NCBI RefSeq assembly: GCF_001426375.1 | Contig: NZ_LMEO01000009.1 | Location: 50,746 to 114,745 of the forward strand | DNA: 64,000 nt | Direction: 5' to 3' | Source: Paenibacillus sp. Root444D2 | GTDB lineage: Bacteria; Bacillota; Bacilli; Paenibacillales; NBRC-103111 | Part shown: piece by piece, positions 41,901 to 49,824 of the stretch | Numbering within the stretch: the stretch's first letter is position 1 | Layout: the number at the start of each line of letters is the position of its first letter | Translations under genes and position numbers: made by a program | The notes under the pieces: model-generated | What the model saw: only the letters and a program-made list of their open reading frames with translations | What the model was told of the DNA's origin: nothing | The model's database searches: none

Positions 41901-42213
41901 CGACGATAACGCCGATGGAAGTTTTGCCAACTGTAATCTGAGGTGCATATTCCGTTGTGAATAAAGCTACATAATCGGTAATACCGCTTACATCCTTATC
42001 GACAGCATTAATTTGCTTGCGAGGACCTTCAATATCAATGGTTATATCTACCGGAGCGGCTTCAACTTCAATGTAATCGGCGGCGGCCTCCGCAGTGGCA
42101 GTGGCAGCGGAGCCAGAAACGGTCTCCGCAGCAGCAGCAGCAGCGTTCGTGGACCAAAGGGAAACGATCATTGTGACCAATAAGGTCAAAGACATCCATT
42201 TCGACTTATTCAA
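38968..42213 (-). CDS. Large secreted glycosyl-hydrolase-like (GHL10-type) protein with Ig-like repeats
   Basis: A 1081-residue exported protein. Signal peptide at residues 1-30 (A-A-A-A-A). A domain at about 85-190 (V-I-P-Q-G-G-Y-I-L...Y-K-V-G-D-type) recurs at about 720-810. Between them lies a (beta/alpha)-barrel-like domain at roughly 280-650, related to GHL10/DUF187: V-V-L-W-V-D-Q-G, I-A-L-D-V-K-G, K-I-H-A-A-F-N-V-F, V-D-G-V-V-L-D-R-T-R-Y-D. Two bacterial Ig-like Big2 domains (about 880-1045) close the protein, followed by an acidic Asp/Asn/Glu tail. It probably acts on extracellular polysaccharide or wall glycans. First position downstream of the minus-strand genes at 42294; no own terminator besides the one at 38873. 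Confidence 0.82.
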   Translation of the reverse strand: MNKSKWMSLTLLVTMIVSLWSTNAAAAAAETVSGSAATATAEAAADYIEVEAAPVDITIDIEGPRKQINAVDKDVSGITDYVALFTTEYAPQITVGKTSIGVIVDGSNQVTRVVNPSVNGGVPVWTGPTDLVIPQGGYILVSNDDSWANKTYKQYLAKNFKVGDKIKLRKNGEVIPVSELMTGQGLKARLKLNNDEWFTVTEPKTVVSGKLENLEQGIPYSIRVNQSTVALQANGTFQLEVGLTEGVNYLDVIAIKNGTENDRKTLVVFYKKQTGTAKEVVLWVDQGTNIFKLQTPENVHDMLTKAKDAGVTAIALDVKGVEGFANYKKNDLTGRPHISQMTAPTRAGANPNLDMLEEFIRYGHQLGIKIHAAFNVFAEGSPAHNEYGLLNQHLDWEEHVYRPEDGGQILRLRESNYYKTGKSLVAFVNPANDDVRAFELKNMEEVIKNYDVDGVVLDRTRYDNETADFSPLTRSKFEAFLADRGKQLTNWPADVFTYVNNVRQYGPLINDWWEFRSQTIKTFTDEVRSLTDRYTALKGHKIYSSAYVGSWFDSYYLNGVHWGSPNFKYDSRLQFPDDSLYTESYAQSGYTGNIDFLMIGTYQTTQKEIEHHITLGSIVTNGEVPMYASIALANIQDPPLQRSVFQAGLSQSNGLMLFDYSQVNWSVVKASLQNVEYVKDYQVGSSVPSNPESFLEGDLYNVSRNENNLNVYTDSFGLTTATSTFGVEAIVDSTGKVTKVVNQQQALSWNWTNMSPNNSVIPQGGFVISALDASGVRTRRQLVAKTYKVGDAVRSAVLRGHLAYANVSTPLKNLEIKGNVEVLGPGTADVRLNGVPAALASNGDFSGMVPLEVGSNPIKISVYVDGRKTNEKTVNITRTAPVITGIELDSAAYRLVAGDKHATVTTAVYSDETRAVVTGAVFSSTNPETAAVAADGTVTALKAGTAEIIAVYDGKTAKSVVTVVEMASITFEENKHSLVKGETFQAPLKATYSDGTMAYITQGATFISSLDKVASIAADGTITAVKPGSATITASYRGKQSEIKIKVFNTHNEKIDDKENDDGVYDDAANDNRENEVGDMG

Positions 42214-42293
42214 CGGGTTTCACTATCCTTCCATTCATTTGATAGGGCTAGTTTTGGACCAGTTCAACTTTGAGGTTTGTCGCAAGCCGTTTC

Positions 42294-43352
42294 TTAGAAG
42301 TGTATTTCTTCGCCTTTTTCGCTAGATTCATAGATACCGCAAAGAATTTTCATCATTTCAACGCCGTCTTGAACAGGAGAAATGGTTTCCTTTTTGCCTT
42401 GGCATACTTCAATGAAGTAATTGATTTCATCCTGAAACCCGGCAACAAAATCAAAAGACAGGTTGTTGATCTGCGGAGTGAGGTTCAAGATAGTATCATA
42501 CTTCTCTGTGACGATGGATAGCTGAGGTTCCAATTCAGCGCCGCCTTTGTCGCCATACAGCTTCACGGTAAGCTCGTCTTCCTTCGCATGAAGCGTGAAG
42601 CTTACGTCGACAAGGATGGAGGCGCCATTCTCGAAACGAATCAGCGCATTCGCCATATCCTCTACGGTATTGTGGGAAGCGTCATAGTCCGCTGCCTTGT
42701 AGAAGGCAAGGTTTTTCACGTTGGCACGGTTGCCGAGTCTATTGTAGGTATTGCCGGAGACTGATTTCACTTTCGGTCGGCCCATCAGGTACCAGCAAAG
42801 GTCGATAACGTGGACGCCTACATCGATCAGCGGGCCGCCGCCAGAACGTTCCACATCGGAAAACCAGCCGCCAGGATTACCGAGACGACGAATGCACGAA
42901 GCTTTGGCGTAGTAAATTTCACCGAGTTCATCGTTTTCTAGAAATGATTTGATGATACGAGTATTGGATGCATATCTGCGGACGAAGCCGACCTGAAGCG
43001 TTTTACCGGAGCGGTGGACCGCTTCCTCCACGGCTAACGCTTCATTTACCGTTTTGCAGAGCGGTTTTTCCGTAAGCACGTTTTTACCGGCATCCAATGC
43101 GGCGATGGATATCGGCGCATGGCTATTGTTCCACGTACAGATGCTGACGGCATCAACTCCTGGATCGGCAAGCAATTCTTTGTAGTCAGTGTAAATGCGT
43201 GTTATGCCGTATTTTTCGGCTTTCGCCTTAGCGCGTTCTTCGTTCAGGTCGCAGATGGCGTAAAGCTCAGCGTCTGGATTATTTTGGTATGATTTCAAAT
43301 GCATTTCGGAAATGGATCCGGCTCCGATGACCGCTACACGTACTTTGCTCAT
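42294..43352 (-). CDS. Gfo/Idh/MocA family oxidoreductase
   Basis: A 352-residue NAD(P)-dependent dehydrogenase. The cofactor motif G-A-G-S-I-S-E-M-H is at residues 11-19, the catalytic lysine in V-L-T-E-K-P-L-C-K (about 95-103), and H-V-I-D-L-C-W-Y-L-M-G supplies the sugar-site aspartate/histidine. It probably oxidises or epimerises a sugar or inositol derivative released by the island's enzymes. It lies on the minus strand between the FAD oxidoreductase gene (30 bases upstream) and the GHL10-type gene. Unlike the compact relative at 37585, its nucleotide-binding motif is intact. Confidence 0.9.
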   Translation of the reverse strand: MSKVRVAVIGAGSISEMHLKSYQNNPDAELYAICDLNEERAKAKAEKYGITRIYTDYKELLADPGVDAVSICTWNNSHAPISIAALDAGKNVLTEKPLCKTVNEALAVEEAVHRSGKTLQVGFVRRYASNTRIIKSFLENDELGEIYYAKASCIRRLGNPGGWFSDVERSGGGPLIDVGVHVIDLCWYLMGRPKVKSVSGNTYNRLGNRANVKNLAFYKAADYDASHNTVEDMANALIRFENGASILVDVSFTLHAKEDELTVKLYGDKGGAELEPQLSIVTEKYDTILNLTPQINNLSFDFVAGFQDEINYFIEVCQGKKETISPVQDGVEMMKILCGIYESSEKGEEIHF

Positions 43353-43381
43353 TTGAAAAACTCCTCGTCTCTAGACTATTT

Positions 43382-44980
43382 TTATACCGAATGAATCGTT
43401 GGCCAAGCGAGTTCAATCCCATAGCTTATAAGCATATTCTGGAAGCCACGAAGCTCTGTCTCCATACTGCGCACCTCGCGGGGCAGGAGTTCACGGTCGA
43501 TACAGCGGCTTGCCAGAAAACCAGCAGCCTCGCCGATGTTCCATTCAACAGGATGGAGCCGGTAGCAGCCGTTTGTGATATGCGTGACGCCAAGATTTTT
43601 GCATGCCGGCAGCAGATTGTTTATGCGGACGGGAATCAGGCTGCCTAGTGGAATCTGGAACGGCAGGGAAGAGATATCGATATAATGGCGGTTCCCCGTG
43701 CTCGGGTGCAGATCAATTCGGTAACAGCCGATGCCGACAGAATCGGCAAATTGCTCTGCTTTACCATCGGGGCAGCAGGCTGTGCTCACATGCTGTTCCA
43801 GTACGGTAAACTGTGCTTTGATCCTGCGTGACTCCCGCATGTACGGAGTCATGGCCAGTCCGTCCTCGGTGCCGACGATGTCTTTGCGCAGACGAAGTCC
43901 CGGGTAGCCGAAACCCCCGTCCGGCCGAGGCGCTTCCGTTTGCAGCCAGTAAAGCAACGAGAGGCTAAGCTGCTTCGCATCCCACAAATTCCGTTCTCTT
44001 TCCTCATCGCTCACGTCGATGACCGAACCAACCCAGTAGTCATTCTGCGGCCAGTTGACCAGTGTAATGCTACCAGGATAAAAGCCTTTCTCGAAGTTTC
44101 TGCTGTCGATGATGCGTCGATAGTAGAACAGAGAGTACTTTTCCGTCCCTTCAAAAAGTTCATAAGTGACATGCTCTAGCGTATGAGGGCGGACGCCGGA
44201 CCAACTTAGCAGGCGATCGGGCCAAAAATCGGCTTTATACTGCCGCCAGAAATCATAGCGCTCTGGACGTTTGATGGTGTGGTCTTCGCCTTCGATGTAA
44301 TCCATCGCAAAGCAGTATGTAAAGCCCTGCATGTCCTGCGGTAGAGCTTCCCCTTCCACGGCATGCGGTTCACCGGTTTGGCTCTTGGACTCCGCCCCAG
44401 TCACATATTCCGCCCCGGCAAGCGGCAGAACATCTCCACATTCCGTTGCGTCAAGGAAGTAGGCGGCGGATAGCTCCACGAGTTCACCGGTAAGCAAATT
44501 CCTTACCCTTATGGTTCGTACATCATCACCGTCCACGGAAGCCGATTCAACGCGATGACGGGTAAGAATCTGCAGCCTCCCGCTGTGAATATAAGGAGCC
44601 AGCATTTCCTGCAGAACTGCCAGTGCTGCGCGTGGCTCATGGCACAACCGCGAAACGCCGCCATTCCCGGGGTTAAGATGAATGCGGGACCGTGCCTCTT
44701 CGGTAAGGGGAAAGTGGCGCCGGTAATAATCACGCACCCCATCCCGGAACTGCCGGTACGTGCGGGTGCAGCCGAACTGTTCAATCCAGGGGTGCTCATC
44801 TGGCGGAACAGCCTGGCTCGTTAATTGCCCGCCAATCCAGTCGGTTTCTTCGGTCATGATCACCGTCTTGCCCGATTTGGCAGCGGCAAGTGCGGCTGCG
44901 CAGCCGCCGGTTCCCCCGCCAATCACGACGATATCGGCATGAAATTCTTGAATGTTGTAGTTGCTGTTCATGTGTGGCAA
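43382..44980 (-). CDS. FAD-dependent oxidoreductase (FAD_oxidored family)
   Basis: A roughly 530-residue flavoprotein of the FAD_oxidored (PF12831) type. The dinucleotide motif V-V-I-G-G-G-T-G-G-C-A-A-A-L-A-A starts near residue 16, followed by E-E-T-D-W-I-G-G-Q-L-T-S-Q, then F-L-D-A-T-E-C-G-D and, near the C-terminus, N-L-G-V-T-H-I-T-N-G-C-Y-R-L-H-P-V-E-W. Such proteins sit next to sugar ABC transporters and glycosidases in many Paenibacillus islands; the reaction is unknown. TTG at 44980 lies 10 bases after GGAGGG; ATG at 44971 is an alternative, and the frame stays open upstream to 45037. It heads the minus-strand operon and is divergent from 45205. Confidence 0.85.
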   Translation of the reverse strand: MPHMNSNYNIQEFHADIVVIGGGTGGCAAALAAAKSGKTVIMTEETDWIGGQLTSQAVPPDEHPWIEQFGCTRTYRQFRDGVRDYYRRHFPLTEEARSRIHLNPGNGGVSRLCHEPRAALAVLQEMLAPYIHSGRLQILTRHRVESASVDGDDVRTIRVRNLLTGELVELSAAYFLDATECGDVLPLAGAEYVTGAESKSQTGEPHAVEGEALPQDMQGFTYCFAMDYIEGEDHTIKRPERYDFWRQYKADFWPDRLLSWSGVRPHTLEHVTYELFEGTEKYSLFYYRRIIDSRNFEKGFYPGSITLVNWPQNDYWVGSVIDVSDEERERNLWDAKQLSLSLLYWLQTEAPRPDGGFGYPGLRLRKDIVGTEDGLAMTPYMRESRRIKAQFTVLEQHVSTACCPDGKAEQFADSVGIGCYRIDLHPSTGNRHYIDISSLPFQIPLGSLIPVRINNLLPACKNLGVTHITNGCYRLHPVEWNIGEAAGFLASRCIDRELLPREVRSMETELRGFQNMLISYGIELAWPTIHSV

Positions 44981-45204
44981 CGGAAATATTCCCTCCTTTT
45001 TCCTCCTCGCCTGCAGGATTTCACAGGCTATCCTCATTGTAATACAGCGGGAACGAGGTCACAGCGGAGGACCATGACTTCTTTTGGTACTTTAATAACC
45101 ATTGCCTATGGAAAAAAAGGGATTGCTGGATCGGAGTCGAAAATGGATAACAAAGCCCCACAATGTGAGTGGATTTTAAGGAGTAAGTAGAGGAGGAATG
45201 TTAG

Positions 45205-46308
45205 ATGCCAAATCAACAACAACCTGTTAACGCCGTGCAGTTGGACGCAAACATGCGAATTCAGCAATCAGGCGACAATCATGTTAATTGGTATTCACCG
45301 TTAGAGAAGCCATTCCAAATTGCCGGTTTCGGTTGGCTGCACGAAGAAAGGCTTTACCGCAGGTTACCGGCAAAACCAGATTGGAAACTCCCAGAGGCGG
45401 TAGACCAATTGGCTAACTGCACCGCCGGCGGTCAAATCCGCTTCGAGACGGATGCTATATCGCTATCTGTCAAAGTAAAATTGTTAGGAGTTGCCAATAT
45501 GTATCATATGCCCTCGACAGGGCAGTGCGGGTTTGACTGTTACATTGGAGGTCCAGGAGAGCAGCTATATTATGGCACAACGGTTTATGATCACAAGCTC
45601 GCCGAATACGAAGCTGTTATTTTTAAGGATATGGCGCGGGAGAGACGGATCATTACGCTAAATTTTCCACTCTACCAAGGCGTAGAGGAGGTTTGGATCG
45701 GCTTGGAACGTGAAGCGCAGATCGCTCCGCCACCGGCATACGAAAATAACGGCAAGATCATTGTCTACGGCACCTCAATCACGCAAGGCGGCTGTGCAGC
45801 CCGTCCGGGGATGGCTTATACCAACATACTTTCCAGACGTATCAACAGGGAGTTTCTCAACCTGGGCTTTTCCGGCAACGGTAAGGGAGAACCTGAGCTC
45901 GCTCATATCCTTTCGGACATCCCGAACCCTGCATGCCTGATACTGGATTATGAGGCGAACTGCGTTTCTACTGAACTGCTTCAGACAACTCTACCCGAGT
46001 TCATATCGATCTACCGAGATAAACATCCGCTGACTCCAATCCTTGTAATGTCGCGCATCATCTATGCGAAGGACAAATTTCATGATCAAATGGTGAAAGA
46101 TCGGTCGGAACGCAAACAATTCCAACTCCGAACTGTAGAGCAGCAGCGCGAGATGGGCGATGCCAACATTTATTTTTACGACGGATCTAACCTGCTGGGT
46201 GAGGATGCGCACGAATGTACCGTTGACGGAGTCCATCCGACGGACCTCGGCTTTTTGCGTATGTCAGATGGGTTGACGCCAGCCCTGCGAAAGATTTTGG
46301 CCGATTAA
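45205..46308 (+). CDS. SGNH/GDSL-type carbohydrate esterase
   Basis: A 367-residue protein with two parts: an N-terminal beta-sandwich (about 1-180) and a C-terminal SGNH hydrolase domain. The nucleophile is Ser in V-Y-G-T-S-I-T-Q-G, N in G-F-S-G-N-G, and the closing D-x-x-H is D-G-V-H-P-T-D. The layout resembles deacetylases of the CE2/CE3-like sort. No signal peptide, so it would act on imported oligosaccharides in the cytoplasm. GAGGAGG lies about 8 bases before the ATG. It begins the right-hand plus-strand operon with a second binding lipoprotein and the sensor kinase. Confidence 0.82.
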   Translation: MPNQQQPVNAVQLDANMRIQQSGDNHVNWYSPLEKPFQIAGFGWLHEERLYRRLPAKPDWKLPEAVDQLANCTAGGQIRFETDAISLSVKVKLLGVANMYHMPSTGQCGFDCYIGGPGEQLYYGTTVYDHKLAEYEAVIFKDMARERRIITLNFPLYQGVEEVWIGLEREAQIAPPPAYENNGKIIVYGTSITQGGCAARPGMAYTNILSRRINREFLNLGFSGNGKGEPELAHILSDIPNPACLILDYEANCVSTELLQTTLPEFISIYRDKHPLTPILVMSRIIYAKDKFHDQMVKDRSERKQFQLRTVEQQREMGDANIYFYDGSNLLGEDAHECTVDGVHPTDLGFLRMSDGLTPALRKILAD

Positions 46309-46347
46309 AGATTGCTGGTTCATTATGCCTGGAGGGGTGGTTGAGTA

Positions 46348-47853
46348 ATGAAAAGAAATAGCGCGGCCATTCTAGCCCTACTCACGTGCTTCGCTACCGC
46401 CGGATGCAGCTTTCCGGAATGGTCAAAGAACCAAGACAACGTTTCGGAAGCTGTCCAGGAACCGGTCATTCGAATCATCGTGAACAGCCTGGGCATGAAC
46501 TTTCCGGAAGGTATGGACGAGAACAACAACCCCTATCTTAGCTACATTGAGAAAAACATCGGCGTACAGGTGAATGTGACACTCCCGCCGCTGAACGGAT
46601 ATGATGAAAAGCTAAATGTCATTATGACATCTGGGGAGCCTCCCGATCTACTGAACACGAGCAATCCCTCTTGGTTTATCAATTTCGTGAATCAGAAGGC
46701 GCTCACGCCTTTGAATGATTATATTGAGAAGTATGGGGCGAACCTGAAAGCCAAAATCCCAAAAGAAGCTTGGGATAACGTAACCGTCAATGGTCATATA
46801 TATGCAATACCCAGTCTGAACGAAGTGAAGGGAACTGAAATTGTTTATGCTCGAAAAGACTGGCTGGACAAGCTCGGCCTGCAGCCTCCGCGAACAATCG
46901 AAGAGTTTACAACGGTGATGAAGGCTTTTGCCGAAGGAGACCCGGACGGAAATGGTAGAAAGGATACTTTTGGTCTCTCGATCCTTGAGCGTCTCAGGAG
47001 AACGTCACCATTTCTCGGCGCCTTCGGCGTACAAATGAACGCTTGGTATGAGCGGGACGGTAAGTTGGTTTACTCCGGTATCCTCCCAGAAATGAAAGAG
47101 GCACTCATTTACCTTCGCAGCCTGTACGACCAGAATATTCTGGACCCGGAGTTCCCGCTCAATAAAATCGATGTACTTGGCGAAAAGATTGCGACTGGCA
47201 GGGTCGGCTTATATTCCGCAGCATGGTCTGACACACGCACCCACATTGCGGCTAACCGTAAAAATGATCCAAATGCAATATGGATTCCGCTTGATTTCCC
47301 GTTAGGACCGAACGGTAAACACGGGGTCTACAGCACTTCAAACGTCCGTTCTTACAATGTGGTGCCCATTAAGAGTCAAAACGCGGAAGCCGTTGTTAAG
47401 TTTCTCGATTTCATCGCTGGCCCCGGTCAAACAAGCCTGAAGCTAGGTTTTGAGAACGAAATTTGGACTCGAGTGAACGGAAAGCTTTCTATCCGGTTTG
47501 ACGAGCACACGAAGCATGGCTATCGAGGTATCTATGGAGCGTTGGTCGATACCGCTGAGCGGGACATAACGCGGGATCGGCTGGAGGGACTCGGCGAACA
47601 ATTTCATCTATACGAAAACACGCAGCGAATCGAAAGCAACCTGATGGAAGACCGGTTTAATGGACCGCCGACACCCGCAATGGGCAAGCATTACGTCAAG
47701 CTTTCCAAGCTGCAAGAAGAGACTTTTACACGAATCATCGCGGGGTTGAGTCCCATCGAGGAATTCGATGCCTTTGTGAAGAAATGGAAGGATGCAGGCG
47801 GCGATGAAATAACTGGAGAAGTGAACGAATGGTGGCGAGAAACCGGCAAGTAG
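46348..47853 (+). CDS. Second extracellular solute-binding lipoprotein of the sugar island
   Basis: A 501-residue lipoprotein with the lipobox A-T-A-G-C (about residues 16-20) and the LplA-type layout ending in F-V-K-K-W-K-D-A-G-G-D-E-I. It is recognisably similar in form to the protein at 35982, but the sequence differs throughout. It has no permease genes of its own in this window, so it either shares the permeases encoded at 33910 and 34948 or acts as a sensor partner of the kinase just downstream. GGAGGGG precedes the ATG. Confidence 0.88.
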   Translation: MKRNSAAILALLTCFATAGCSFPEWSKNQDNVSEAVQEPVIRIIVNSLGMNFPEGMDENNNPYLSYIEKNIGVQVNVTLPPLNGYDEKLNVIMTSGEPPDLLNTSNPSWFINFVNQKALTPLNDYIEKYGANLKAKIPKEAWDNVTVNGHIYAIPSLNEVKGTEIVYARKDWLDKLGLQPPRTIEEFTTVMKAFAEGDPDGNGRKDTFGLSILERLRRTSPFLGAFGVQMNAWYERDGKLVYSGILPEMKEALIYLRSLYDQNILDPEFPLNKIDVLGEKIATGRVGLYSAAWSDTRTHIAANRKNDPNAIWIPLDFPLGPNGKHGVYSTSNVRSYNVVPIKSQNAEAVVKFLDFIAGPGQTSLKLGFENEIWTRVNGKLSIRFDEHTKHGYRGIYGALVDTAERDITRDRLEGLGEQFHLYENTQRIESNLMEDRFNGPPTPAMGKHYVKLSKLQEETFTRIIAGLSPIEEFDAFVKKWKDAGGDEITGEVNEWWRETGK

Positions 47854-47891
47854 CCGGAAAGTAACAGGGCACGAATGGAGGGACCACCAAT

Positions 47892-49721
47892 ATGTTAAAA
47901 GAAATCCTGCCTAAAGTGCGCAAAATACTGGTCGGTTATATTCAGATTCGGCTAACATGGTACTTTTTACTGATTCTGCTTCCGCTCGCCGGCTTCAGTC
48001 TTTTTGCCATCTCGAAATCACAGTCGATTTTAGAAGTTCAAACGGGTGAGAGGACACAAGGGGCCCTGCATACGATGACGGATTACATCGACCTGACACT
48101 GCAGAACCTCGAACAGCTTTCTTCGCTGATCGCATTCGATATGAACATGAACACAACACTGCAGTCCGTTGGGCAGGAGCCGGAAAAGCAGTCGTTCGTT
48201 CATTTTGCACAAGTGATGGACCAGATCACGAACATGACGACGGTCAATTTGATCGTGGACCAAATCTCCATCATCCATATGCCGTCACGTACCGTCATTT
48301 CCACCAAACTGGGGGGGCGCAAGCTGCCCGAAGGCGCGGAGAAGCAGGAATGGTACCAGCGTTTAATGGAATCCAGTGGGGGTACTGTTTTTTTTACGCC
48401 GAAGGAGGGTGAATCTTACTTCGATGCAGACAGCGTTCATCTGATTCGGACGATGGATCCGTATAACAGGACGCTCATTAATCCGAATCTGCTTGTGCTT
48501 TCCGTCAAAAAAAGCGCTCTAATCGAGTTGGCGAAACCGCTTCTTCCCTCTAAAAATGCGAATATCTATCTGTTTGGCAGCGACGGAAGCTCGATCACGG
48601 GCACAGGTGCGAGTGTACAACCTCAAGTTTGGGATACCGTGAATGAAGTTAGGACGATCCGCAAGTCACAGCAAACCGGTACGGAAATGGTTACGATCAG
48701 TGTGAAATCAAAGTTTTCCGGTTGGTCGCTCATGATGGAGCAGCCCTTGGCGGAGCTCCGCAGCCATACCGACTCTCTAAAGGTGTTTAGTTATGGGATA
48801 TTAGCCGTCAGTCTGGTGCTAGCCGTTTGGATTTCCTGGATCATCTATAGGGGAATTTCCGCACCGCTGCGGAAGCTAGCTTATGGGATGAAACAGCTCC
48901 GTACAGGTAATTTCACGATTCAACTGGAAGATACGCGTGTGGACGAACTGGGATACGTGATCGAATCGTTCAATCGGATGGCTGAGAACCAGAAGACACT
49001 TATTCGTGACCACTATGAGAAACAGCTTTTACTGTCCAAAATGGAGCTTAAGTTTTTGCAGTCGCAAATCAACCCGCATTTTCTTTATAACACACTAGAC
49101 TCCATCTATTGGACGGCCAAAAACTATGAAGCGGATGAAATCAGCGAAATGGTGCTTAATCTGTCGAAATTTTTCCGGCTAAGCCTGAATAAGGGAAACG
49201 AAACGTTTGCGGTTGGGGAGACCATCGAGCATTTGAAATATTACATTAAAGTCCAACAGCTGAGGTTCTTGGATCATTTTACGGTTCGGTACGACATCGC
49301 CGAGGAAAGCGCTCCTTATCATGTATTGAAGCTCCTCCTGCAGCCGCTTGTAGAAAATGCTGTGCTGCACGGTTTGGAAAAGCAGAGCGGGGGCGGAGAA
49401 CTGTTCATTTCCTCGTATTTGGAAGGTAATCGGCTTGTGCTTGAAGTTTGCGACAACGGGGTAGGGGTCAATGACGAAAGGCTCGCCTATATTTGCGTCA
49501 AACTGGAGGAAGCTTCTAAGCTAGCGGCAGAAGGTATTTCAACGGACTTCAAGAAAGATAAGGATCTGTTCGGACTGCGAAATGTGGTCACACGGATGAT
49601 CATGTACTACGGCAAGGAATCACAATTTATCTTCGAGAGCGATGCCAAAAGGGGCACCCGGATCACACTCCGCCTACCGTTGGAAAAATGTGTGTCGCCA
49701 ATAGAAGAGCAAGCGGGCTAA
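47892..49721 (+). CDS. YesM-type membrane sensor histidine kinase
   Basis: A 609-residue kinase. A transmembrane helix at about residues 20-40, an extracellular dCache-like sensor (45-290), a second helix at about 298-318, and a HAMP domain (320-370) precede the His_kinase domain. The catalytic histidine is His396 in Q-I-N-P-H-F-L-Y-N-T, and the ATPase domain has P-L-V-E-N-A-V-L-H-G and C-D-N-G-V-G. This is the partner type of YesN regulators; the only one in the window is at 32026, about 14 kb to the left. GGAGGG lies 10 bases before the ATG. It follows the second binding lipoprotein, which may present ligand to it. Confidence 0.9.
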   Translation: MLKEILPKVRKILVGYIQIRLTWYFLLILLPLAGFSLFAISKSQSILEVQTGERTQGALHTMTDYIDLTLQNLEQLSSLIAFDMNMNTTLQSVGQEPEKQSFVHFAQVMDQITNMTTVNLIVDQISIIHMPSRTVISTKLGGRKLPEGAEKQEWYQRLMESSGGTVFFTPKEGESYFDADSVHLIRTMDPYNRTLINPNLLVLSVKKSALIELAKPLLPSKNANIYLFGSDGSSITGTGASVQPQVWDTVNEVRTIRKSQQTGTEMVTISVKSKFSGWSLMMEQPLAELRSHTDSLKVFSYGILAVSLVLAVWISWIIYRGISAPLRKLAYGMKQLRTGNFTIQLEDTRVDELGYVIESFNRMAENQKTLIRDHYEKQLLLSKMELKFLQSQINPHFLYNTLDSIYWTAKNYEADEISEMVLNLSKFFRLSLNKGNETFAVGETIEHLKYYIKVQQLRFLDHFTVRYDIAEESAPYHVLKLLLQPLVENAVLHGLEKQSGGGELFISSYLEGNRLVLEVCDNGVGVNDERLAYICVKLEEASKLAAEGISTDFKKDKDLFGLRNVVTRMIMYYGKESQFIFESDAKRGTRITLRLPLEKCVSPIEEQAG

Positions 49722-49824
49722 GGGTATCTCAATGTGAAGGTGATGAAGGAAAATAGTGGCATTCTTGTTTCATATAATATGATAAAATGGTATCAACTTA
49801 AGTGTAACGAGGGGAGGTATCAGG

